DNA of 64,000 nt from NCBI GenBank assembly GCA_900107575.1, contig FNQX01000014.1, positions 405 to 64,404 of the forward strand, given 5' to 3'. The stretch is from Lachnospiraceae bacterium NK3A20. Lineage in GTDB: Bacteria; Bacillota; Clostridia; Lachnospirales; Lachnospiraceae. The first letter of the stretch is position 1; each line of letters opens with the position of its first letter. Of this stretch, positions 18,745 through 25,910 are shown piece by piece. The notes beneath the pieces were generated by a model that saw nothing but the letters and a program-made list of their open reading frames with translations, was not told the origin of the DNA and did no database searches. A program made the position numbers and the translations under genes.

Positions 18745-19908
18745 CTACTCCTCAAACCGCTCCAGGAAGCTGTGCCTGACGCCGTCCTTCTTCCAGCCAA
18801 GGACTTTGTCGATGGAGACATTTTCTGTCGCGTGGAAGATGTTGGTTTCAATGTCCGGATTGTTTTTTTTGAGCTCCGCGATGATGCGCTTGGTCTCAGC
18901 CCTCTTGTGGCCTGTGTGATACTCGCCGGGCAGCACGGCGCAGGTCGTGCAGGTATCGGTGAAGTGGCAGGCGCACTGGATGAAGTGCAGGTTATTGTAA
19001 TCCCTCCACTTTTTGATATCACTCTCGTGGATGAAATACATCGGCCGGATCAGCTGCATATCTTCAAAATTCGTGGAGTGGAGCTTCGGCAGCATGGCTT
19101 CCCATTGACCGGAATACATCATACCCATGAAAGCCGTCTCGATGACATCATCGAAGTGGTGGCCGAGGGCGATCTTATTGCAGCCCAGCTCTTTCGCCTT
19201 CTTGTAAAGATAGCCTCTGCGCATTCTTGCGCAGATATAGCAGGGCGAGGAAGTGATGTTGTCCACGGCGTTGAAGATTTCCGTCTCGAAGAAGGTGAGC
19301 GGAATGCCGAGCAGTCTTGCGTTGCTCTCGATGATGTGGCGGTTCGCCTCATTGTAGCCGGGATCCATGCAAAGGAAGACGAGTTCGAAGCGGAACTGGC
19401 CGTGCATCTGCAGTTCCTGGAACAGCTTCGCCATCAGCATGGAATCTTTGCCACCGGAAATGCAGACGCAGATCTTGTCGCCCGGCTGTATCAGCTGGTA
19501 GCGGATAATCGCGCGGGCAAAGGGATTGATGAGAGAGGCGTGGAATTTCTTCTGGATACTGTGTTCGATGTCGGCGCGCTTCTCCTCACTATTCTCTTCC
19601 TCTTTGATCGCATGCAGCGCCCAGGCGCCGTACCCACCCGCGAGGGACCAGGCATCGAAGCCATCCTCTCTGAGCTCCTCTGCGAGGTCGCGGGTTACCG
19701 TGCCGTATTTGCAGTAGAGGATCAGCTTCTTGTCCTTCGGGAAAGGGCAGAGCCGCGCTTTCGCCAGTTCCCGCACCTTGTCGGGGGAAAACAGCAGGCA
19801 TCCCGGAATGAAGCCGTGCTCATAATCGCTCTCATCTCTGGTGTCCACCAGCATATATTCATCGGGAAGCAGACTTCCCATCTCTTCAGGAGTTATCTCA
19901 GTACGCAT
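18745..19908 (-). CDS. Rhodanese-TtcA-type tRNA thiolation fusion protein
   Basis: This 387-aa fusion combines two sulfur-handling domains. Residues 1-110 form a rhodanese domain with the active-site loop LYCKYGT, whose Cys would carry a persulfide. Residues 125-387 form a PP-loop ATPase of the TtcA/TilS group: SGGKDSMLM binds ATP, and CYICARMRRGYLY supplies two cysteines like those binding an iron-sulfur cluster in TtcA. A further CACHFTDTCTTC segment near residue 335 is Cys-rich. The likely role is 2-thiolation of cytidine 32 in tRNA, with the rhodanese domain relaying sulfur. It stands alone on the minus strand; a cysteine desulfurase is encoded 33 kb away. Confidence 0.85.
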   Translation of the reverse strand: MRTEITPEEMGSLLPDEYMLVDTRDESDYEHGFIPGCLLFSPDKVRELAKARLCPFPKDKKLILYCKYGTVTRDLAEELREDGFDAWSLAGGYGAWALHAIKEEENSEEKRADIEHSIQKKFHASLINPFARAIIRYQLIQPGDKICVCISGGKDSMLMAKLFQELQMHGQFRFELVFLCMDPGYNEANRHIIESNARLLGIPLTFFETEIFNAVDNITSSPCYICARMRRGYLYKKAKELGCNKIALGHHFDDVIETAFMGMMYSGQWEAMLPKLHSTNFEDMQLIRPMYFIHESDIKKWRDYNNLHFIQCACHFTDTCTTCAVLPGEYHTGHKRAETKRIIAELKKNNPDIETNIFHATENVSIDKVLGWKKDGVRHSFLERFEE

Positions 19909-20560
19909 TTCTTTTCCCTATATAAAACGTGCATTACGCGGAACAGCGCCTGACAGGCAGACTTCCTGCCAGGCATACCAATTGTGGATTGTTAGAGCTG
20001 TCTATCAACTTCTGGATTATATATAGAAAGAACCGACCTTGCAAGGGATGGGCAGGCCGCAATTCCGCTTTGCGTAATACTTGCACAGCAAAACTGCATG
20101 AATGGTTCGGCCACAAGATATAGTATCTCCTGCGTGTCGGCCACATAAAATTTCACTCCTGACAGATAATAACGGAAATTCCAAATAGCTTCCGCGGGAA
20201 GCATGACAACTGTCTGAATTCATGGCTGCGGTGCCTGCTGTTTTCACGAGAGTTTAATCTAAATATGGTATGTGACACACGTGTCGAACCACTAAATCTT
20301 GAAATCCTACAATTTTCGCTAACGTTTTTAGTAGAAAATGACGATTTCCGACAGTTTGTCTTAAAACCCTACAAAAGATCCGGGCAAATTTGTGAGAAAA
20401 TGCCATCTACCAATTTAAGAACAGGTATTGTATCATATTCAGGTACAACATCTGGTGGTTGAGTTGACCTTTACAGTCTAAATCTGGTAGTGCTAATGAA
20501 GCTGCCTGCAGAGCGGCTCACAGCAGGACAGATATGACAAAACTGAGACGGTCAATATAC
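19909..20560. other. Long intergenic region between ttcA-like gene and nrdD
   Basis: About 650 bp have no convincing gene. The small frames here lack ribosome binding sites and codon bias. An inverted copy of part of repeat B lies at about 20049-20100. The rest is AT-rich, including the 20260-20460 stretch, and I recognise no riboswitch. The divergent rhodanese-TtcA promoter must lie at the left end. Confidence 0.5.
20049..20100 (-). repeat. Repeat B, partial inverted copy
   Basis: On the minus strand this matches the inner hairpin part of repeat B at 40143-40179, sharing more than 30 bp with two or three differences around the ATTCCGC hairpin arm. It then weakens into the CATGC-containing flank. 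It shows that repeat B is dispersed in both orientations. Confidence 0.55.
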
Positions 20561-20592
20561 TTGAGAAGTCACGTGTACACAACATATAGTAA
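20561..20592 (+). promoter_or_regulatory. nrdD promoter overlapped by a NrdR-box-like site
   Basis: TTGAGA (20561-20566) and TATAGT (20585-20590) are 18 bp apart and form a good sigma-70 promoter close to the gene. Positions 20577-20592 match 13 of 16 bases of the NrdR box consensus (acaCwAtATaTwGtgt as I recall it) and cover the -10. A weaker AATATA-containing half-match lies about 27 bp upstream, near 20550. Repression by the ATP/dATP-sensing regulator NrdR is inferred. No nrdR gene is in the window. Confidence 0.6.
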
Positions 20593-20610
20593 TCGTAATG
20601 AGGGGTTATC

Positions 20611-22815
20611 ATGAGTAACAGATTAGAAGACATTGTCGTCAATACCAACGTCATCAAGCGCAACGGCCAGGAGGTCGATTTCGATGTGACCAAGATCGTG
20701 AACGCGATCCGCAAGGCCAATGTGGAGGTTTCCGGCATCTATCAGATGAACGACTTCCAGATCAACGCCATCGCGGAGAATATTGCGAAGAAGGTCGCGG
20801 CGGCGCCTCACGCGGTCAACGTCGAGGACATCCAGGACATGGTGGAGACCGGCATCATGGAGATGCGCGGCTATGAGGTAGCGCAGAAATACGTGCGCTA
20901 TCGTTATAAGAGAGAGATCTCCCGCAAGACCAACACAACCGACAACGGCATCCTCTCCCTGATCAATCAGGAGAACGAGGAAGTGAAGCAGGAGAACTCC
21001 AACAAGAATCCTGTCATCAACTCGACACAGCGCGACTACATGGCTGGCGAGGTTTCCAAGGATCTGACACAGAGGATCCTGCTGCCCGAAGAGATCGTCA
21101 AGGCGCATCAGGACGGCATCATCCACTTCCACGATTCCGATTACTTCGCGCAGAAGGAGCACAACTGCGACCTCATCAACCTCGATGACATGCTGCAGAA
21201 CGGAACCTGCATCTCCGGCACGATGATCGAGAAGCCGCACAGCTTCTATACAGCCTGCAACGTCACGACCCAGATCGTGGCGCAGGTCGCTTCCAACCAG
21301 TACGGCGGACAGTCGTTCACCCTGTCCCATCTCGCACCGTTCGTCGATGTTTCCCGCCGGAAGCTCACGAAGGAAGTAGAGATGGAGCGCGACATCACGG
21401 GCGAGAGCAAGGATCCCGCGATCATTTCCAAGATCGTCGAGGCAAGACTCGACGAGGAGATCAAGTCCGGCATTCAGACCATCCAGTACCAGCTGATCAC
21501 CCTCATGACCTGCAACGGCCAGGCGCCCTTCGTCACCATGTTCATGTATCTGGACGAGGTGCCGGAAGGCCAGACGAGAGAAGACCTTGCACGCATCATC
21601 CGCGAAGTGCTCGTGCAGAGAATGCGCGGCGTGAAGAACGAGAAGGGCGTGTGGATCACACCGGCTTTCCCGAAGCTTATCTACGTGCTCGACGAGGACA
21701 ACATTCACGAAGATTCTCCGTACTGGTCACTGACCGAGCTCGCTGCAAAGTGCACGGCGAAGCGCATGGTGCCCGACTACATCTCCGCAAAGAAGATGAA
21801 GGAGTACAAGAACGGCGACGTTTACCCCTGCATGGGCTGCCGCTCTTTCCTGACACCGGATACCGAGGGCTTCGGCCCGAACGGGCAGCATAAATATTAC
21901 GGCAGATTCAACCAGGGCGTTGTGACGATCAACCTTGTTGACGTTGCCTGCTCCTCCTATGGAGACATGGACAAGTTCTGGGAAATCCTGGAAGAGAGAC
22001 TGGAACTCTGCCACAGAGCGCTGCGGTGCAGACATGAGAGACTCCTCGGCACTGTTTCCGACGTGGCTCCCATCCTGTGGCAGTACGGTGCCCTCGCAAG
22101 ACTCAAGAAGGGAGAGAAGATCGACAAGCTCCTCTACAACAACTACTCCACGATCAGCCTCGGCTATGCCGGACTGTACGAGATGTGCATGAGAATGCTC
22201 GGCGTATCCCACACCGATGCCAGGGGCAAAGAGTTCGCGCTCGCTGTCATGCAGAAGCTCAACGACAAGTGCGCGGAATGGAGAAAGGCTGAGAATATCA
22301 GCTATTCTCTCTACGGTACACCGATGGAGTCAACGACTTACAAATTCGCGAAGTGCCTCCAGAAGAGATTCGGCATCATCAAGGGCGTGACGGATCACAA
22401 CTACATCACGAATTCCTACCACGTCAATGTACGTGAGCAGATTGATGCTTTCACGAAACTGAAATTCGAGGCGGATTTCCAGAAGCTCTCCCCGGGCGGC
22501 GCGATTTCCTATGTCGAGGTGCCGAATATGCAGAACAACATCCCGGCGGTGCTCTCTGTCATGAAGTTCATCTACGACAACATCATGTACGCGGAGCTCA
22601 ACACCAAGTCCGACTACTGCGAAGTCTGCGGCTACGACGGTGAGATCAAGATCGTCGAGGATAAGAGCGGCAAGCTCGTCTGGGAGTGCCCGAACTGCGG
22701 CAACCGCGACCAGAGCAAGATGAGCGTTGCGAGACGCACCTGCGGCTACATCGGCACACAGTTCTGGAACCAGGGCAGAACCCAGGAGATCAAGGACAGA
22801 GTGCTGCACCTGTAG
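20611..22815 (+). CDS. nrdD: Anaerobic ribonucleoside-triphosphate reductase (class III)
   Basis: This is a 734-aa glycyl-radical enzyme reducing NTPs to dNTPs without oxygen. An ATP-cone regulatory domain (about 8-95, VIKRNGQEVDFDVTKIVNAI) is followed by the reductase barrel and a zinc site with two Cys pairs (CEVCGYDGE and CPNCGN). The radical loop near the C-terminus is RTCGYIG. Length is normal and GAGGGG precedes the ATG. Its activase nrdG is normally adjacent, but here it is encoded about 26 kb away at 48633. A strong terminator follows. Confidence 0.97.
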   Translation: MSNRLEDIVVNTNVIKRNGQEVDFDVTKIVNAIRKANVEVSGIYQMNDFQINAIAENIAKKVAAAPHAVNVEDIQDMVETGIMEMRGYEVAQKYVRYRYKREISRKTNTTDNGILSLINQENEEVKQENSNKNPVINSTQRDYMAGEVSKDLTQRILLPEEIVKAHQDGIIHFHDSDYFAQKEHNCDLINLDDMLQNGTCISGTMIEKPHSFYTACNVTTQIVAQVASNQYGGQSFTLSHLAPFVDVSRRKLTKEVEMERDITGESKDPAIISKIVEARLDEEIKSGIQTIQYQLITLMTCNGQAPFVTMFMYLDEVPEGQTREDLARIIREVLVQRMRGVKNEKGVWITPAFPKLIYVLDEDNIHEDSPYWSLTELAAKCTAKRMVPDYISAKKMKEYKNGDVYPCMGCRSFLTPDTEGFGPNGQHKYYGRFNQGVVTINLVDVACSSYGDMDKFWEILEERLELCHRALRCRHERLLGTVSDVAPILWQYGALARLKKGEKIDKLLYNNYSTISLGYAGLYEMCMRMLGVSHTDARGKEFALAVMQKLNDKCAEWRKAENISYSLYGTPMESTTYKFAKCLQKRFGIIKGVTDHNYITNSYHVNVREQIDAFTKLKFEADFQKLSPGGAISYVEVPNMQNNIPAVLSVMKFIYDNIMYAELNTKSDYCEVCGYDGEIKIVEDKSGKLVWECPNCGNRDQSKMSVARRTCGYIGTQFWNQGRTQEIKDRVLHL

Positions 22816-22890
22816 TCCCGCCGACACGAAACTGCTCCCGGCAAATATCAGATCCGGGCGTTCATAATACGCAATGACTACGGAAGATCA

Positions 22891-22924
22891 AGGCCTCCCA
22901 CATCTGGGAGGCCTGTTTTATTTT
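22891..22924 (+). terminator. Terminator after nrdD
   Basis: A 9-bp perfect stem (AGGCCTCCC with GGGAGGCCT) with a 6-nt loop is followed by GTTTTATTTT, about 75 bp past the nrdD stop. Confidence 0.9.
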
Positions 22925-23039
22925 CCCGGAGTGGCTCTGTAAAATATGTACTTTGTCCGTCCAGCGTGTTGAGTTTGTCAGGAGTATTGTCTGACTACAG
23001 GTAATATAATAGTAAAAAGCAAGCGAATATGACACCGTA

Positions 23040-23064
23040 ATTATAATTTCTCGAGAATTATAAT
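23040..23064. promoter_or_regulatory. Near-perfect palindrome upstream of the xylanase gene
   Basis: The 25-bp site has arms ATTATAA and TTATAAT around TTCTCGAGAA, broken only by one extra T. It lies 65 bp before the xylanase start and about 30 bp after a TATAAT box at 23005-23010. Its position and symmetry suit an operator for a dimeric repressor. It differs from the CG-centred LacI-type sites before the GH51 gene, so a different regulator is likely. Confidence 0.5.
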
Positions 23065-23128
23065 AGCAGTCATTCACTATCAACGAGAACATTGACAACT
23101 ATAGGCAGATGAGAAAGGAGGTGCTGAA

Positions 23129-25402
23129 ATGCTGAAAAACAAAGTCGGAGCGATATTATTCTCTCTGACCCTCGCGGTTTCCATGATCATACCCGGCCGT
23201 ACCGTTTCCGCCGCAGGAGCAACGTATTATGACAACAAGACCGGAAACGAAGACGGTTATGATTATGAGCTGTGGAAGGACCGCGGCAACACGAGCATGA
23301 CCCTGAACGGAAACGGCGAATTCTCCTGTTCCTGGAGTAATATCAACAACGCGCTGTTCCGTAAGGGAAGGAAATTTGACAGTACGCAGACATACCAGCA
23401 GATCGGAAATATTTCCATTGATTACGGTGTGAATTACCAGCCGAATGGAAACTCTTACCTGTGCGTATACGGATGGATGAAGAACCCGCTCGTCGAGTAT
23501 TATATCGTAGAGAGCTGGGGGACATGGCGTCCGCCGGGAACGACATCCATGGGGAGTATTACGGTAGACGGCGGCACTTATGACGTTTATCAGTCCGACC
23601 GCATCAATCAGCCGTCCATCGAAGGGAATACGACGTTCAAACAGTACTGGAGCGTCCGCAGATCCAAGAAAACGAGCGGTACCATCACCGTGTCGGATCA
23701 CTTCAGGGCATGGGAGAGGATGGGCCTTAGGATGGGCAAAATGTATGAGGTTGCCCTGAATATTGAAGGCTATCAGTCCAGCGGTACGGCAGATGTCTAC
23801 AAGAACGTGATTCACATCGGCGGTTCTTCACAACCGGGCGGCGGACAGAGTTCCGGCGGATCTTCCGGTGGCGGGAACGGTTCCGAGAGCGGCACCGTGA
23901 ACACAAAGCCCAGCGGCATGACGAAGGAATGTGAGGATATGACACTCGGCGGCTCGTATGCCGGCAGGATCAGTTCTCCGTTCCGGGGCGTTGCACTCTA
24001 CGGCAATCAGGACAGTGTGAAGTTCACTCATGATTTCAAAAACGGAACCAATGATTTCACGCTTCATGGCTGCTCGGACGGCTCCAATATGGCGAGGGTA
24101 GACCTGCTTGTCGGCGGAGTGAATAAGGGAACGTTCTATTTCGGTGACAACAATCCGGCTTACTACACTATTAAAAATGTATCTCACGGAACGGGCAGTC
24201 AGGAGGTTAAGCTCGTTGTCAGCGCAGATGACGGCAGTTGGGATGCATACGCGGATCAGTTGATCATCTCAGGCGAGAGCACCGACTCCGGCCAGCCGGG
24301 CGGTCAGTCCGGTCAGGAGCCGAGTCAGGGCGGAGGTCAGCAGTCAGGACAAGGTCAGTCCGGCGGCGATACCACGATTCAGTGTGAAGACATGACAATC
24401 GACGGGCCTTATGCCGGTAAGATCAGCAGTCCTTTCAGCGGTGTCGCCTTATACGGCAACAGCGATGAGGTCAGTTGCACACAGGATTTTGGCTATGATA
24501 CGCACGATTTTACGCTGCGCGGTGCATCCAGCAATAACAACATGGCACGCGTGGACCTCATGATCGGCGGAGAAAACAAGGGAACCTTCTATTTTGGCGA
24601 TGCCTACTCGGCAGAATACACGATCAAAAACGTGAGACATAAGACCGGACAGCAGAAAATTGAACTGATCGTCAACGCAGATGACGGCAACTGGGATGCT
24701 TATATTGACAGTCTGGCCATCTCCGGTGCAGGCGGCACAGCTGCGGCAGGCCAGAGCGGTCAGACCAATCCCGGCACTTCCATCGCGGGCAGAAAGGTCG
24801 CGGCTCTTACCTTTGATGACGGCCCGACTTCGACGACCAACGACGTGCTGGATGTCCTTGCGCGCTATGATGTGCCGGCAACCTTTTTCCTGATCGGGCA
24901 GCAGGTCAACAGCAGTACGATGGCGACCGTGCAGCGCGAGGTCAGCATGGGCTGTGAGCTCGCCTGCCATTCCTATACCCATCAGGATATGAGTAAGATG
25001 AGCGCGAGCCAGATTCGCAATGAGTTCGAGTGGTGCACCAGTGCGATCAGGAACACGGTCGGCGTGGATGTGAAATTCTTCCGCGCACCCTACCTGTCAG
25101 AGAGCAGGGCGATGTTCGAGAACACAGACCTGGATTTCATTCAGGGCATCACCTGCAATGACTGGGAGTCTTATACCTCGACACAGCATCGTGTCAACAC
25201 GGTCCTTAGTACGGTGAAGGACGGAGATGTCATTTTACTCCATGATTTTCAGGGCAATGTCAACACCGTCAACGCTCTGCCTCAGATCATTGAGGGACTG
25301 AGGGACCAGGGCTACACCCTGGTGACTGTCAGTGATCTGTTCAGGGCAAAGGGCGTGAATCCGGATCAGGAATACAAGAGCTGGACGAACGTTCTGAGGT
25401 AA
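23129..25402 (+). CDS. Secreted modular xylanase / acetylxylan esterase (GH11-CBM36-CBM36-CE4)
   Basis: This is a 757-aa exported enzyme with a signal peptide (about 1-29, cut near VSAAG). A GH11 endo-xylanase domain spans about 32-232, with Glu123 ([11 protein letters not shown]) as nucleophile and Glu213 (NIEGYQSSG) as acid/base. Two CBM36-like calcium-dependent xylan-binding modules (about 268-382 and 419-533) are joined by Gly/Ser/Gln linkers. A CE4 polysaccharide deacetylase follows (about 553-745), with TFDDGP at 561-566 and metal ligands His614 and His618. One protein can therefore cut and deacetylate xylan. No LPXTG or dockerin is visible, so it is probably released. AAGGAGGTG precedes the start. 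A similar domain set is known in Pseudobutyrivibrio Xyn11A. Confidence 0.93.
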   Translation: MLKNKVGAILFSLTLAVSMIIPGRTVSAAGATYYDNKTGNEDGYDYELWKDRGNTSMTLNGNGEFSCSWSNINNALFRKGRKFDSTQTYQQIGNISIDYGVNYQPNGNSYLCVYGWMKNPLVEYYIVESWGTWRPPGTTSMGSITVDGGTYDVYQSDRINQPSIEGNTTFKQYWSVRRSKKTSGTITVSDHFRAWERMGLRMGKMYEVALNIEGYQSSGTADVYKNVIHIGGSSQPGGGQSSGGSSGGGNGSESGTVNTKPSGMTKECEDMTLGGSYAGRISSPFRGVALYGNQDSVKFTHDFKNGTNDFTLHGCSDGSNMARVDLLVGGVNKGTFYFGDNNPAYYTIKNVSHGTGSQEVKLVVSADDGSWDAYADQLIISGESTDSGQPGGQSGQEPSQGGGQQSGQGQSGGDTTIQCEDMTIDGPYAGKISSPFSGVALYGNSDEVSCTQDFGYDTHDFTLRGASSNNNMARVDLMIGGENKGTFYFGDAYSAEYTIKNVRHKTGQQKIELIVNADDGNWDAYIDSLAISGAGGTAAAGQSGQTNPGTSIAGRKVAALTFDDGPTSTTNDVLDVLARYDVPATFFLIGQQVNSSTMATVQREVSMGCELACHSYTHQDMSKMSASQIRNEFEWCTSAIRNTVGVDVKFFRAPYLSESRAMFENTDLDFIQGITCNDWESYTSTQHRVNTVLSTVKDGDVILLHDFQGNVNTVNALPQIIEGLRDQGYTLVTVSDLFRAKGVNPDQEYKSWTNVLR

Positions 25403-25443
25403 CTCTATAAAAACAACAGAATAGCGGTACTATTGTGGATTGT

Positions 25444-25488
25444 GCCTGCGGGCCGGAAACTTATCAGCTTCCGGTCCGCAGGCTTTTT
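25444..25488 (+). terminator. Terminator after the xylanase gene
   Basis: A 15-bp stem with one G-T pair (GCCTGCGGGCCGGAA with TTCCGGTCCGCAGGC) is followed by TTTTT. It isolates the xylanase transcript from the following sugar-use operon and abuts repeat A copy 2. Confidence 0.9.
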
Positions 25489-25645
25489 GCGCGATGAGGC
25501 CGGAGAGCGGATGCCGAGCTTGCTCGGGCACCCACTCGACGGCCAACGGTCATCGAACGGCGCAGCCGCGAGATGAGCGATCGCGCCGAATGGACGTGCT
25601 GTCTGCCCATTCGATAGCGATAGCCCGGAGAATACTGCCGCGCTC
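25489..25645 (+). repeat. Repeat A, copy 2 (structured dispersed repeat)
   Basis: This is homologous to 9811-9966 from the GCGCGAT after the terminator T run onward. It keeps the bordering near-direct repeat (25491 and about 25617, each containing CCGGAGA) and the inner hairpins with changed but still pairing arms, for example GAATGG with CCATTC where copy 1 has GGATGGGC with GCCCATCC. Confidence 0.7.
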
Positions 25646-25682
25646 GCGGGTAACGACGTATATGCAGCAATACAGACAGTAA

Positions 25683-25697
25683 TAAAACGATTTATAA
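25683..25697. promoter_or_regulatory. Distal LacI-type operator (O1)
   Basis: The 15-mer ATAAAACGATTTATA is identical to the one at 25870-25884. Its centre is about 187 bp upstream of that site. CG-centred AT-rich palindromes are typical LacI/GalR family targets, and the spacing would allow DNA looping. Confidence 0.5.
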
Positions 25698-25815
25698 CAC
25701 AGCATAATGAAAATATAATCCGGCTGGAAACTAAAATAGCAGGTAATACTGCACATATAAATTGATTATAAATTGTTAAAAAGGTAAATATGCATAATTA
25801 ATTCCACAATAGGAC

Positions 25816-25844
25816 TTTACACATTAAGCGGTTAGTCTTATGAT
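25816..25844 (+). promoter_or_regulatory. Promoter of the arabinoxylan-use operon
   Basis: TTTACA (25816-25821), a 17-bp spacer and TATGAT (25839-25844) match the sigma-70 consensus at 5/6 and 5/6. Transcription would begin near 25851, about 60 bp before the GH51 start, so the two operators at 25857-25884 fall directly downstream. Confidence 0.65.
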
Positions 25845-25856
25845 ATCCGCAACAAG

Positions 25857-25884
25857 TAAAACGTTTTATATAAAACGATTTATA
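25857..25884. promoter_or_regulatory. Tandem LacI-type operators (O2, O3)
   Basis: O2 is a perfect 12-bp palindrome, TAAAACGTTTTA (25857-25868). O3 is TATAAAACGATTTATA (25869-25884), 7 of 8 positions symmetric. Their CG centres are 14 bp apart, and both lie just after the predicted transcription start, where a bound repressor would block RNA polymerase. The LacI-family gene at 34649 is the obvious candidate regulator. Confidence 0.6.
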
Positions 25885-25910
25885 AATGCGGGGGAGGGGA
25901 CTTGGGTTCT

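Noticed and set aside
20265-20462. Small gene of 65 aa before nrdD
   Set aside because: There is no ribosome binding site and no recognisable protein pattern, and the AT-rich text looks like regulatory or decayed sequence.
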